Shown here piece after piece: positions 1 to 11,633 of a stretch of DNA of 64,000 nucleotides. Numbering within the stretch: position 1 is the stretch's first letter; each line of letters begins with the position of its first letter. Under the pieces are notes generated by a model that saw only the letters and a list, made by a program, of their open reading frames with translations, had not been told where the DNA came from and did not search any database. This DNA is from Daldinia sp. FL1419 (lineage: Eukaryota > Ascomycota > Sordariomycetes > Xylariales > Hypoxylaceae). Both the position numbers and the translations under genes were made by a program. The stretch lies in contig MU623356.1 in NCBI GenBank assembly GCA_025201765.1, forward strand, positions 248,001 to 312,000. Direction: 5' to 3'.

Positions 1-1007
1 GTGGCTTAACTGCTTTGCATGATTTATGTGCCAAGCTACGAGACGATATCTTCGAGATTGAAAAATTACAAGAGAATTACACTTGGAATTTGGACAGGAA
101 TGTCTTCGTCACTGCCCTTGGCGCAAGAGATCCTGCTACCATACATTCAACAGTAATACCTGCAAGATTTGCCGTCGCCTGTCAGGCTGGCCTGGTAGAA
201 ACCGACCGCCCGAACCCGGAAAAGAATAAGAAGTGGTCCGGCAAGATTGTCTCGTTTGATGACTTGCAGTATGCGCCGAGTGATCCCCCGGTCAATCCAG
301 TTGATAAATCTACGTCTGCTAAACTGGAATGGGCTACGGGAAAAGGGAGTGAGCAACACCATAGAACTAAACTGGGTTCCTTCAGCTTCCCGCATTCAAG
401 TACCATCACCCAACCCCAGGTCCGAAACTTCCACAGCGATAATCTTAGGATGAAAAACAACCAGCGTGGCCCTATGCGACAAGATTCGAGGGAGATGCTT
501 GATATACTAGACAATTTCATGAACGGTCTGAAAGCTACTGATACGACTAGCAAGTTTGTTCGAAACATGAAGAGGAAGCAGGATAGGCGTTTACCTCTGA
601 GGCCAGAAAAACGCAACCTCCTCAAAAAACAGGACGAAGAAATATCGAAGATTTTGAGGGAGACCTACCCTGAGGATGTAACTAGAACCCAGAAGGTACG
701 CCAGAAGAGGCTGGCATCGATGGGGGGCCGACAAATGGAAGAAAACATGGATGAATGGCCCAGTGACTTCCCGTTGCAAAGCAAGAATAAGAAGAAAGGG
801 GATTCTACTGAGTTTATGACTCCGGATGCATTCAAGTCTATTATTTCAGGTTCGGAACAAAAAGAAATCACATTATCGTCGCAGGTTCATCCGCAAAAAC
901 AAAAGGGTAAGAATAAGTCAGGTAAAAAGTCAAAGGGAAAGGCAAAAGAGGAACCGGTGGATGAGTTTGAGGCGAAATTTGCTCAAGCATTCTCAAAGAA
1001 TCTATAG
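1..1007 (+). CDS. 3' part of an unrecognised basic protein (runs off the left edge)
   Basis: The frame is open from position 3 to the TAG at 1005-1007, with no ATG near the window edge, so this is the C-terminal part (about 334 residues) of a gene that starts to the left. I do not recognise the family. The first 85 or so residues look folded, with a leucine-rich helix followed by a hydrophobic segment around 'HSTVIPARFAVACQAG'. The remainder is hydrophilic, with a basic helical stretch (about residues 180-240, rich in Arg, Lys and Glu) and a lysine-rich tail with repeated KGK/KSGKK motifs before a short acidic end. Such a tail suggests a nucleic-acid-binding, nucleolar or mitochondrial RNA-related protein, but this is only inference from composition. 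It converges on SWF1, with 209 nt between the stop codons. Confidence 0.7.
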   Translation, partial: GLTALHDLCAKLRDDIFEIEKLQENYTWNLDRNVFVTALGARDPATIHSTVIPARFAVACQAGLVETDRPNPEKNKKWSGKIVSFDDLQYAPSDPPVNPVDKSTSAKLEWATGKGSEQHHRTKLGSFSFPHSSTITQPQVRNFHSDNLRMKNNQRGPMRQDSREMLDILDNFMNGLKATDTTSKFVRNMKRKQDRRLPLRPEKRNLLKKQDEEISKILRETYPEDVTRTQKVRQKRLASMGGRQMEENMDEWPSDFPLQSKNKKKGDSTEFMTPDAFKSIISGSEQKEITLSSQVHPQKQKGKNKSGKKSKGKAKEEPVDEFEAKFAQAFSKNL

Positions 1008-1216
1008 GCTGTCAAAAATCCTAGTGCTCCGATATAATGGAATAGCGCTTAGATGGCCTCAGATTTGGACAGGACCACGTGTGGGAAATCCATAGCTGGA
1101 TTCAACATAATAACGGCGCACAATTTATCCTTCTATGATTGCGTGCGTATATGTATCAAGACATTGAACACAACTTAATTCTATTCAACTATACTCCGGA
1201 CTAGTATATAAGACAG

Positions 1217-2586
1217 TTATGTGGCAGCAGCCACCAAGTTTGATGCCCGTGAGGCCTTGGGTGGTTTCTTAGTCCGCCTCTTTCCCCTTTCTAAATCTGT
1301 CGAGATATCCGCTCGTCGGAACGAGTGGTTAGGTACGAAGACGTCGACTAAATTATCCCAAAAGCCAAGGTCGTATAAGTTTTCAACGTCGCGCAAGCGC
1401 CAGACGCGCTCCCACTCGCCGACGCCCGGAGTTATGTTCGGGTCCGGTGGTCTGCCGTCTTCGGTGCGTACGATTATTTGGGCGGCGTCCACGGGCCACC
1501 GCGTCCATGCCGCCTCTTGCCGTAGATTCTTGATCCGATCGGGGGGCAAGGCACGCTTGAAGGCACATCCATCGTCCATCTCCATTTGCCAGTCCTGCCA
1601 TTTCATGCTCTCATTAGTAGTCGTGCCACAGTAAATCAAGTAGATATGGTATCCAAGTAGACCCCAAACAAGGGGCGTCGTCATTAGTGAAAGTAGAGTA
1701 ATCGATCCTACGCCTACGTCATCCTGAATGCCTGCGGCCAGAGCCATCAAATATTCGTGCCAGGACCAATTCGAAGGCTTCGGAAATAGGGTAAACGATT
1801 TGTTGCGCGTACGCGCTACATCGGCGATTACACCGAGGCCAAGAAGACCGCCATATAACGTCAGGACGGCAGTCGAAAGAAGCAGAAGGATGAAATAATG
1901 CTGATTGCCGTAGCCGACGCAGTTGTTGATGAAGACACAGTGATGATCCATCTTGTGAACGCAGCGCTTGCAGACAGAGCAGTGCTTAGAGCGCGCAGGC
2001 TTCAGCAGACCGCATGTCCGGCAGGTTTGACCTGGTCGAAAGAGCGCAAAGTCGTACGGGTAGTGCGACATGTAACGAGAGTGATTAGCAGGGCTAACGA
2101 CCCCCGGATCCCCGGCTGCTGAGAGGTACAAGAAAAGATACGGTAAGATAATAGATATGGCTCCTAGGGTCTTGTGAAGAAGACTCAAGCGTGGCCATAC
2201 CCCTGGTAAGTACATAAACTCGCCTACCGACAGTAGCAATATGAAAAATATGAGTACTGTCGGGTGTCGATCGTACATAACAAAGGTACCAAATCTAGCC
2301 AGAGCCGTGGTAAGACGACCGGAGGTGAGTCGTTGGTCAAGGCTCAAGACCGTATTTGGTATATACACCCATATGGCGCGGTGTAGCCAAGCTATCGGTG
2401 TGTGCCTATTATGACCGAAATCAGTAATGAGATCGTAACCCTAAATCCAACTCTAACTGCACGTCAGGCTGTCGGCCCGTGGGTTTTGCGCTCGTACCTT
2501 AGAGCCGGTAACCTGCCAAAAAATGCAACAAAGACCATAAAAGAGATAGCGAGAACGGCCAGGGAAATCCTAGTAAGGGGACCCAT
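1217..2586 (-). CDS. SWF1: DHHC palmitoyltransferase, Swf1 family
   Basis: Protein S-acyltransferase of the endomembrane system; Swf1 palmitoylates cysteines next to transmembrane segments, for example in SNAREs. Two exons: 2586-2498 and 2405-1217, with a 92-nt intron (GTACGA donor, TAG acceptor), giving 425 aa. The short first exon encodes a hydrophobic N-terminal anchor and joins in frame to a segment reading RHTPIAWLHRAIWVYIPN, the conserved start of fungal Swf1 proteins. Further TM segments are followed by the cysteine-rich DHHC domain (CRTCGLLKPARSKHC; catalytic DHHC at about residues 183-186), two more TM segments, and a TTNE motif (TTxE type) after the last TM. The C-terminus is basic. 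The usual Swf1 length and motif order are present. It is divergently placed from RAP1, about 1 kb apart. Confidence 0.93.
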
Positions 2587-3593
2587 CGTCACGGAATAAA
2601 CGAGGAGATGACAGTAGTAGCGAGGGTTTCTAGTTGGTTCATGGCCAAGTCATGAGATGCAAGAATAGGTGTCGGTGCAGGCTCATTTCATAAGGCTGAT
2701 ATATGAAGGAGGAGGAAAATAAAATAAAATAAAAGATGACGATATAAAAAGGTCACGAGGAATTATTTTGCTATTAGTTTGACCCTTTTCTGATCACAAT
2801 TAAATGGGTAAAATAAAACAGAATAGAATATGTTTATACTTGTTTTGGGTATTTCCGGTCAGCGACTTGACTCGCTCGTCAGCTGGTACGTGTATGGCTT
2901 CTAATAAAAGAGATGCCTGTCGCGGCTATCAGCTCGTGCTGTCCGCAAGGTACCTAGGTAGACGGATACAATTGGCTCGTATGTAATTTGGGGCGGTGCT
3001 AAAGTCATTCAGCCGCTTCTGCCATTAGTAACTTCTAACCTTACCTAATAAACCGAGGCTACTATCCGATAACCCGTTAAACCCCCGAAACAAGCATAAA
3101 ACTCAAATCCCACATGATTCTCTCCAAAACTGGATTTTAGGTACCAGGGCAGTTGGGAAGTCGCGATCCGCATCACGCGTCTCATGAAACTTTATTCACG
3201 GGACTCTTGAATGTACTTTAGTATTTATACAAACTTGGACCTGACCTTATTTTTTATCTTTTATTTTTTCACACCGCAATAAATAATAAAAGGAACGGCG
3301 TCTCCAGCTACACGCAATTTTCATCTAGTTATTATATTTTTCATTTGAGATCTCACATTGTCGGATTCAAAAAGCACTGTCAGCATCGCCTATCGAAATC
3401 CCCACGTCCGTTCACTATGAAAGCCAAGCCACTGGATGCTATCGAGAGGAAAAAACTATCAGCTTTCAATATTTAATTGTTTATTTTCTCAGGTGAAGAA
3501 TATTTTAGTCAAAAGACTATTTAATGCACCACAAGCTTAGACTTATCTTAGCAACTCTCCCAAGTTTCACAAAGTTAAGTGAGAATCAACGGA
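2587..3593. other. SWF1-RAP1 divergent intergenic region
   Basis: About 1 kb without a supported gene. It holds A/T-rich runs and one exact copy of the palindrome TACCTAGGTA at 2951-2960. It presumably contains both promoters. Confidence 0.6.
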
Positions 3594-6378
3594 ATGTCAA
3601 CTCCTATCGTCTACGAAGGGGCCCTCGCCTCTAAAGACCCTTCCCAGAACGGCCTGTTCAAACACATGAGATTCTGGGTAGCACATCGCATACCATTGCG
3701 GATGACCTTTGTGCAAATGATCCAGGTGGGAATATACCATCATCGATCTACTGCCCCTTAATACTAACGTCATGCAGAATAATGGGGGTGAGGTGGTTTC
3801 TCTTGAGAAAAATGCCGATTATTTAATCGCGGACCACGCCAAGAAGCATACTTGTCCACCTGGATCATATTCTTTCAAGTGGATCGAAGAGTCTTGCAAA
3901 GCTGGCGTTCTAAAGGATCCCGCAAACTACTTGTGCGTTCCTGTTGGGCAGGGCAATCCCGTGCCTTCTAGTTCGGCCGCCCCAAAGACCACAAGGAATA
4001 TGTTCAGCGAGGAAGATGACGATATTCTTAGAAGATGGGTTGCTAGTCAAATGAGAAAAGGCGCGGCAGCCAAAGGAAATGAAATATATAAAACGCTCGA
4101 AGCCAAGGTAAGCATTTGCCGAGTTCGCCCTCCTCCCTATAGCATTCGACTAAATAGTTTAGTATCCACACCATACTTATCAATCGTGGCGAGACCGGTG
4201 GATCAAGATATTGTCACGTCAACCTTGGCCAGAGGAGTTTGATGATAGAACACCGTCTCCCCCACCGAAGAAGCGGACAGCTCAGACTCCGACCCAAGCC
4301 TCTCCAAAAACCCCAAGATCTCTTGGGAGACGCGTACCTACTCGTGCCGCTCCTGCCCAGGGGCGGGCTAAATTTACTGAAGAAGACGACGAAATACTTA
4401 TAGAATATGTAATGGAATGTATGAGGCATAGGAAGGCAACTCATGGGATGAAAATTTTCCGCGATCTCGCTAAAGATGTAGGCTTTTTACCGTCTCTACG
4501 TTGGTTCCTGCTAATTCAATCTAGTTCCCGCAACATACAGAGCAATCATGGAGGACTCGGTGGGTTAAATATCTTGAACCGAAGATGAGATTTTCCGACA
4601 AAGACGAGAAGGAAATTGAAGACACCGAAGACAACCGAGAAGAAACGGCAGAAAAAGCCTCTCGGGCTGCGCGATCGGAAACGGGGTCATCCGATAAAGC
4701 ACCAGAGAGCCATGAAATACGAAGTCTAACTTATATTGATGATAAAACGTCTAAAGTGGGTGGTGTAGGAACGCCTCGCGCATCATACGCCACAAACGAC
4801 ACAGCGGTGGAAGATACCGACCCAACTGAGGACGACATAACTGAGAATGCAAGGGAGGGTCGCCGGGACCATCATGGCGAATCTCGGACAACACCCCAAG
4901 CACCAGTGCAAGAACCCGTAGAAACAGCCACCAACCATGCCCAATCGCCCCCCAGCAGTCCGTTTAGGGAACAATTTTATCGCGACTACCAGGTATATGT
5001 AAAAACCAAAAATATCCCATTAGTGCACCGGATCACGATACAAGGGCATACTTTCGACCTATGGGAATTATGGCAAGCTATTACCTCTCCGGAAGTGGAC
5101 CCCAATGAGCGCGACTGGAAGCAAATTGCGAAAAACCTTAATTTCAACTGGATTCAGAACGAAGCTATACACGTTGAGATAAGGGACTATTTTAATAAAT
5201 ATCTCGCCGGGTTCGAAGGAGTTTTAAAGAGTTTTGATGACGCTACGGATGACGATGCCGAAGACGAGATTGAGGATGAAAGTGAGGATGAAGGTGAGGA
5301 TGAAGGTGAGGATGAAAGCGGGGATGAAGGCGAAGATGGTATAAGCCTTAGAGAATCTTTACCTTCATTGCCGCCAATCAGAGCCCCCCTGAAACGGTCA
5401 TTTGATACGCAGCATTCTCCATCCGATAATACATACCCACAGTCAACACCCAAGAGACGGAAAATCGATCGAGACACAGAAATTCCGTCTACCCCTGACG
5501 ACATCAATAAAACTTCTAGTCTGCGTACCAGAACTAGTAGCCGTACCGTCATTAATGCCAGACGACCAGCCCGACGTACAGTAGACAATCGAACCGAAGA
5601 GAACGAATCTCAAGATACTGTTCCCGAACTGCCTGTCTTCGAGACGCAAGAAAATTTGGGATTGGAGTCACAATGTAATGTTACGCCGTCGCAACAGCTT
5701 CGATCCGAGTTCAAGGCGGCCTCTCCGGATCTCGCAGACGTATCACCAACGCCTAAGGTTATTCCAAGGGTATCTAATCCAGGAACTCCCACGCCAAAGA
5801 GATCAATCCGGAACCCTTTCCAGGAAGACTCGGAAGACGAGGTGGTAGAGCCCACAAACGTCTATCCTAGCAATGATATTGCCGCAAAGGCCACCGTTAC
5901 AGAAAAATCTAATCGTCGCTCCCTACCAAAATCTTATACTCGACAAGCATGGCCCATCGAAAGCTCCCCTGTCCAAGCACCTGCTAAAGAAGGTATTAAA
6001 TCCTCGCGTCTAGAACCGCACCAGTCATCACGTCGCGTAAATCCGCCCAAAGAAACACCTGAAGACGTCATCGATCGCTTTCGCTCGTTGGGTTATCCGA
6101 AAGAGATAGTGCTTAAGTCGTTACGAGCTACGACGTGGCGTCTTGGTGACGCTGGTCAGGTGATGGAAATTCTGAAGCGAGGTGAAGAATTACCACAAAG
6201 GACCCGCGGGGTTTGGACGCAGCGCGATGATGAAGCATTAAAGTTGGTGACATTAACCGAACCTCCAAAGGATGAAAAGGAGGGAAGGAAGCGCGCCAGG
6301 GCCCGAGAACGGTTAGAGAAAAAGCACGGCCCAGAGTTGATGGAGCTTCGACGAAAGTATTTGTGGGAGGCTGTGTAA
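3594..6378 (+). CDS. RAP1: Telomere-associated protein Rap1 (BRCT-Myb-Myb-ARID-RCT)
   Basis: Shelterin-type telomere protein. Four exons: 3594-3725, 3778-4107, 4163-4477 and 4525-6378; three introns of 47-55 nt, all in phase 0; 876 aa. The N-terminal BRCT domain covers residues 1 to about 95. Two Myb-like domains follow: about 119-178 (FSEEDDDILRRW...QSWRDRWIK) and about 224-279 (FTEEDDEILIEY...QSWRTRWVK). Both are split by introns at the same place, before the YPHHT and FPQHT turns. Residues about 406-493 read as an ARID/BRIGHT domain (FDLWELW...WKQIAKNL...YFNKYL). A Glu/Asp-rich run (about 499-531) and a long disordered Ser/Pro/Thr region come next. The C-terminal 100 residues resemble the Rap1 RCT protein-interaction domain. 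The start ATG is the first one that begins the BRCT domain; an in-frame GTG lies just upstream. Confidence 0.92.
5272..5338 (+). repeat. 12-bp minisatellite in the RAP1 acidic tract
   Basis: Five to six imperfect tandem copies of a 12-bp unit close to GAGGATGAAGGT, in frame, encode the E-D-E-G/S acidic run of RAP1. Third-base and Gly/Ser differences show that the copies have diverged. Length variation between strains is likely. Confidence 0.75.
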
Positions 6379-8183
6379 CACAGGCCCGCGCTTGGGCTTG
6401 GTATTAAGTATCCGATATACTATGCCCATGGCACTTTTTGAGATGTATTGTTACAATGAGTCCATGTTAGCCTACACGTGCTTAGTTTAGGTATCTTGTC
6501 CGAAGATTCATGTGTATCTGGTTAGATATAACGCTGGACCGATTATAAAAAGTATCAACGATACCTACCTAGCTTGTCTTGTGGGAGGCTAAATATTGTA
6601 ATTAGCTCCAAGTAAGCCTATGAGAGTTGAAGTCAATTCCCCTTATACGTGCTTTATACCTGCTGGCGTAGATTATAATTAGGACTTAAATGACGGACCT
6701 TCCCGATAAGCTTCTGCATTCTCTATACGTTGAAATTGCCAGTTCAACGTTTTTGCTAACATATCCCCCAAACATAGAATCATATGTACGGCGCCTATCA
6801 ACCTACAATTCATAGTGGGCGTATAACTAGGTTCCTTTCTCTGAAGCATACACGACTATAGAATACTCGAAAGCTTCCTTAAGTCTCCATATGGGCTGTG
6901 TTAGATCTGGGATCACCTACTCAGAGCAATACTCTCACAGATCAGACGCTTTATGAGGTACGGTACAGCTCACTACAGTGGCACAGAAAAACCACCAAAC
7001 TTAACAGCAAACAACGGTTAATCAACCCATTATCACCATCTGTGAGATCTTTCGCACTTTACGAAGTCACTGCTAGAGGTTTCCCCAAGTATCGCTAGCT
7101 TTGTGTAATATATATACAACGGGAAAGGACTTCCCAACTTGGAAACATTAACCTTATGACTATCCCCCTTTTCCGCTAGGGGACTTAACACACGCGAGGA
7201 GGCGCCACGGCGAGTGGTCCGGAAGCCTTGCGGCGCCATTGCGAGTCGCAATACTGGTGCGAAGAGCGTCGTTTTGGCTCATTCATCTGCGTTCACCTGA
7301 CGAAGGCGAATGATGTCTTTACGAAGTGAATTGATAGGAGTTGGTCGGATACCGTATGGGGGGAGGTTCTACAAGACATGACCGTCAGGAGATGTACTGA
7401 ACTTATGATGCCCGATTTTCTAACCTCGTGCGAGGACGTTGCGCACCTCTTGTATACCTTACGTACCTCCGTAAGGACTCCCTACTAGCATAAATGTTGA
7501 GCCGACAGGTTTTGTGTTTCTTGAGAAGTTTTGGATATTTTATATAGGTACCTACCTAGGTTTTGCGGCGCATGAAAGCCTTTAAAAATCATGGAATGAT
7601 TTTGTAGTTTGGGGACTAGGAGGGTATATGGATTGATAGGTAAGGAAAGTTTGCTATTCAAAGAGATATCACCGGTGTTAATGAAAGGGCAAACCTTTAA
7701 TGGTGTTCTCTGTAGTCTTTGTGTACAGATGAGACCACAACGAAAAAAAGAAACCCCTTCCCTGATAGAGACAACATCCGTAGATTTATTCACTAATATA
7801 TAACCATTACGCTGTTATCGGAACCTTTGAGGTCAGCTCATCTATCTGACTTGTGGATAAAAGTCATCGAACCGAACACCCTAGAATACGGCAATAGGGG
7901 TTAGTTACAGTGGTTTTGTTTGTTCATTAAACTACCTACGTGGGCTTTCAGTGCCGCATAACAAAGTAATTGTGATCTGCCAAGTGGTTGAGGATTAGAA
8001 TGTTCTGGTGCGAAGTTTGTGTGAAGTTTCAATATATAATACATCTTGAATAGACAAGGCGTTCGTTACAAGAAGGACTATATCTATAAAAAACGAGCCG
8101 CCTCATTAAAAGCATGTCTTCCTAAAATATCACTTTTGGCTCGTACTCCTTCAAGTTTAGTGGGAACGTAGACAATATCTTTA
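6379..8183. other. Gene-free intergenic stretch, 1.8 kb
   Basis: I see no supported gene or RNA here. Short open frames on both strands have no recognisable protein character. A TACCTA-type motif lies at about 7548-7560. Confidence 0.5.
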
Positions 8184-9004
8184 ATGGCGTTACATCACCC
8201 GCATTCAAAGCCGGTGCCGTTCACCTACTATGCGGACGACCAGGACAACCTCCCCAACCTAAGCGATGCACAATTCGAAGATGTCGAATCGCTGCTCAGG
8301 GGCCTAGCAAAAGCGATGTATCCGCGTTTAGAGGCGGTGCCTACTACTCTCAACCTCTACAACTGCTACCGGATACACGACGACGATGCGGACAACCAGC
8401 CGTGGGCGTACTTTGCCCCGATTCTCTCTATCCCGGAGGTCCCAGCGAACGAGAACGCCCGGGCACCGAAGATCCCTCCACTCCGGCTAGATGAAGGGAT
8501 ACGGGACGACTTGGAGAGGCCGTGGCGGACTCTACGCAATAGAGGGCGCCAGGATGAACCGGCGCAAGATGCTTTCAGGCGTTATGCGTCGTATCGGTTT
8601 GTATGCTTTATACACAGGCATAGCATAAAACTAAAGAATATTGCACAGAGGGCGGTACATACGATTAGTATTTGGGATCGCGAGGTAAGACTGACCCTTA
8701 TCCCCTCAAGGTGCCTTTTACACATATACGACTAGAAATGAGGAAGCTAATAGAAAACCGTGTAGTGGGATGAACTCACCTGGCACGACACGTACCACAT
8801 GAATAGAGAGAAGCGCCGAGATGAGATACGGCAGTTCTGGCGACTGGTTGATGTTAGGGAGTTGACGGATATGAGAAAAGATGATTTTATGAGGCAGCTT
8901 CGATACCGAACTGTGTACCATACATGCAGGAATCTTGAAGAGACTTTGAGAAATTACGGTAAGTGCTTCTAGCCGCCTTTCCCTTCTACTTGTAGTTGAT
9001 TTTA

Positions 9005-9041
<37 letters not shown>

Positions 9042-9426
9042 TCAAACTTGGTGGGCAAACAAATTTTTAGAAGACCCACCCCCCCACACCCACTACACCG
9101 ACATGGCTATCCGCAATAACCACATGAACAACGCGCGGGAGCTGCACGTGTCGATCGTGCCGGACCGGCTGGACACGTTCGGGGGCCAGAACAGGGACCT
9201 GCTACCGCGGTTCTTCGCGCACCTGGTGTGGGTGAGTCTGGCCGCGCGGCCGGAGTGGCTGCGCGAGGACCAGGTGAAGCACCTGGCGCAATTTGCTATG
9301 GTGGATCGCGTGCCGTGGATGAGGAGGCGCGTGAGGGAGTTCTTGGAGTCGTATTGTGAGAGGTATGAGGGTGGGGATTTGGACCCTGGTGGGAGGGAGT
9401 GGGTTCTTGATGCGTTGAAGCTATGA
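8184..9426 (+). CDS. Unknown fungal protein, three exons
   Basis: Exons 8184-8684, 8766-8958 and 9071-9426 give 349 aa without a stop; donors are GTAAGA and GTAAGT, acceptors TAG and TTAG. I do not recognise a family. The N-terminus is acidic and hydrophilic with no signal peptide or TM segment. The middle (WDELTWHDTYHMNREKRRDE) and C-terminal parts are predicted helical and rich in Arg, Glu and Trp. The last exon is GC-rich with strongly biased third positions, which supports real coding. The second intron contains a run of 34 T. Weak points are the first exon end, where a frame-preserving donor was chosen, and the absence of any known motif. A soluble cytosolic or nuclear protein is the safest description. 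Confidence 0.65.
9007..9040 (+). repeat. Poly-T run (34 T) inside an intron
   Basis: An uninterrupted run of 34 T lies in the second intron of the gene at 8184-9426, about 30 nt before the acceptor TTTTTAG. It could act as an extended polypyrimidine tract. It is also a likely site of length polymorphism or sequencing slippage. Confidence 0.9.
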
Positions 9427-9760
9427 TGGATATGTATCATGACTGCTTCGTCTACATCCAACGATCAGCGAGAACTAGAATCTCGTAGGAAGAATTAACC
9501 TACCGAAATAGCACTTATAGGAGGGATCTATTCTCGCCTGTAGACTTAACCATCACCGTATCCTCTGGCATAATTAATAACCAAGACATAATCTGAGACC
9601 GGACACTTGCGGGGGATATCATGACAGTGCAATAGAAATAAATAAGCTCTGCCGAACAGCCCAAATTCCAAAACTTTATATCCAACATTCGCTTATAGAA
9701 TCATGACATCCTAGATTAGGTACCCATCCGCTCCTAGTTTCATTCGTATCCCTCTTCCGC
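9427..9760. other. Short convergent intergenic region
   Basis: 334 nt between two convergent genes. I see no gene here; it holds the two 3' untranslated regions. Confidence 0.5.
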
Positions 9761-10573
9761 TTAGCTACTCCGGCTACTACCACTGCTCGAACTGCTGCTC
9801 CGGCTGTGGCTCTTGTGCTTCTTCTTGTCTTTCTTATGCTTCTTGTCCTTCTTATGCAATTTGTGTCCGCCGTATGCAAGCGCTGCGGCCGGTGCGAACG
9901 CCGCCGCCATACCCATGCCCCCGTGGCCCCCTCCGTGTCCACCGCCGTGACCTCCGTGGCTTCCGCCGTGGGAACCGCCCAGGTAGTGCGCAGCTGCTGC
10001 CGCACCTAGGGCTGCTAGGGGTACCCCGCCGTTTTTGCCGCCGAGCGCGCCTCCGATCATAGACCCGAGCCCTCTATCACCGGTATTGGGATCGTGCGGG
10101 TAGTCGCCGCCTTGTTGGCCGGGCGGGTACTGTTGGTTCGGGTGTTGTTGGTATTGCTGTTGGGGAGGATATTGGCCCGCGGGCGGGGGGTATTGGTTCG
10201 AGTGGCCCTGCGGTGAGTAACCGTGGCCTTGCGCCGAGCCGGAGCGATCGTCGTAGGGGGGCGGGCCGCCGGGGTAAGGAGAGGCGCTGCCGTGCGGTGG
10301 AGGTGCACCGTAGGGTTGTTGTTGCGGAGGGTAAGGGGAGTGTTGGCCTGGAGGTGGTGATCCGTATGGGTTCGGCGAATGTGATGGCGGTCCATACTGT
10401 TGCTGCGCACCGTACTGATTGCTGTCGGGACCCCAACCCTGAGGTTGATACTGGTGTGGAGGAGGACTCTGCCCCGGGTAATGCTGCTGTTGAGGATTGT
10501 AGTTCTGAGGCGGGTATTGGTTCTGGGGTGGTGGATAGCCGCCGCCGCCTCCGTAGTAATCTTGGTTGGACAT
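9761..10573 (-). CDS. Pro/Gly/Gln/Tyr-rich low-complexity protein with Gly/His and Lys/Ser tails
   Basis: Single exon, 270 aa; the ATG at 10573 (MSNQDYYGG) begins the low-complexity region. An open frame continues upstream to 10651, but its composition is unlike the rest. Residues 1 to about 175 are P/Q/Y/G-rich with repeated YPP, QQQY and PPG motifs. A glycine-zipper-like stretch follows (GSMIGGALGG), then an Ala-rich hydrophobic segment and GGSHGGSHGGHGGG repeats. A second Ala-rich segment precedes a highly basic K/H/D run and a terminal Ser/Arg block. This layout resembles fungal annexin-like or glycine-rich proteins that associate with membranes or phase-separate; function unknown. The composition produces many long antisense open frames, which are not genes. 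Confidence 0.8.
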   Translation of the reverse strand: MSNQDYYGGGGGYPPPQNQYPPQNYNPQQQHYPGQSPPPHQYQPQGWGPDSNQYGAQQQYGPPSHSPNPYGSPPPGQHSPYPPQQQPYGAPPPHGSASPYPGGPPPYDDRSGSAQGHGYSPQGHSNQYPPPAGQYPPQQQYQQHPNQQYPPGQQGGDYPHDPNTGDRGLGSMIGGALGGKNGGVPLAALGAAAAAHYLGGSHGGSHGGHGGGHGGGHGGMGMAAAFAPAAALAYGGHKLHKKDKKHKKDKKKHKSHSRSSSSSSGSSRSS

Positions 10574-11633
10574 GTTTACTTGGAATATTATCGCGACAAC
10601 ACAATTTCTCTTTGTTTTCCGTGAACAAAGGTCGAAAGAAGCAAGTAACAACTAGTGGCAAGAGACATGAACGAGTTTTATATGGGTATCGGTGAGGCCT
10701 CTCGCTGACGGGAGGGAATGAAAGGATGACGGAGGGGTAAAAAATAAGGGGCAATACACTAACCTAGGAGATACAATAACTAAGGGACTCTTGAACAGGG
10801 GACTTGGTGCTACACGATGATCCCTGTTCCTCGCGACATGCCACCACGATGCCCACGATGCCACCACGATGGACCCCTGAGCTGCCCCGCGCGCTAAATT
10901 GCGAGCTACATGTCGTCAAAGTCAATGGGGGTTTCGACTTTCTGTGGAGTTGGAACAAAAAAGCTTGTATGTTGGGGAGTAATTTGGATACACACCTTGT
11001 CGTGCTTCCTGTCTGATTATACAAGTGTTGAGGTAGCCTTTTTATAAGTTTATATATCACGTATCTTCCTACCTCCTTGCATCGCTGTTTTTCAGCTCTA
11101 TGAGTTCTACATTAATGCTGTAGTTATCACATAGCATCCAGTGAACAGTGAAAGAACGCGGGAGTTGGTCCATGCGAATGCATTCTTGGATCAAGATAAC
11201 TGAACTGATATTTAACTAGGTAGGTATTCTATAATTCGGCGACGTACCGGCACCTAAACACCTGGAACTGCCTATGTATATGTACGAAGAATAGAAAATT
11301 AGACGGCCAAAGAGAGAAATATGCGGACAATTATATTTATTTCTGTTGCGCGGAAATCATCGCGGGTATCTTGAGTAGGGACCCTAGGAACGTACCGGTG
11401 TCGACGGTGTGTATAAAAAAGCCCAATAAGATGGGCGAAGCTGGTTTTGCAGCGAACGAACAAATCCACGTCGGAGTTCCGAAGCCATCCCATTTCATTT
11501 CATTTCATTTTTTCTTTTTCTTCTTTTTCTAAAAAAACCATGATATAACATTTTGCCTGACCACTCCACCGTACCTAAACTCCATACACGAAAGACACCC
11601 AGGCAATTTGTCAATACCTTATGCCGTTTGTTA
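10574..11633. other. Intergenic region with CATTT microsatellite
   Basis: About 1.06 kb with no supported gene. It holds a short imperfect repeat of CCACCACGATG around 10840-10870 and a CATTT pentanucleotide repeat at 11491-11510 followed by a T-rich tract. Confidence 0.5.
11491..11510 (+). repeat. (CATTT)4 microsatellite
   Basis: Four perfect copies of CATTT run directly into a T/C-rich stretch. It is non-coding and lies downstream of the four-TM protein gene. Confidence 0.85.

Noticed and set aside
1221..1634. Plus-strand open frame opposite SWF1
   Set aside because: It is the antisense shadow of the DHHC protein's C-terminal region and has no own features.
10077..10754. Long open frames in other frames and on the plus strand across the Pro/Gly-rich gene
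   Set aside because: They arise from the GC-rich repetitive codons of the 270-aa protein; their composition (Arg/Thr/Pro-rich) has no domain and overlaps it completely.
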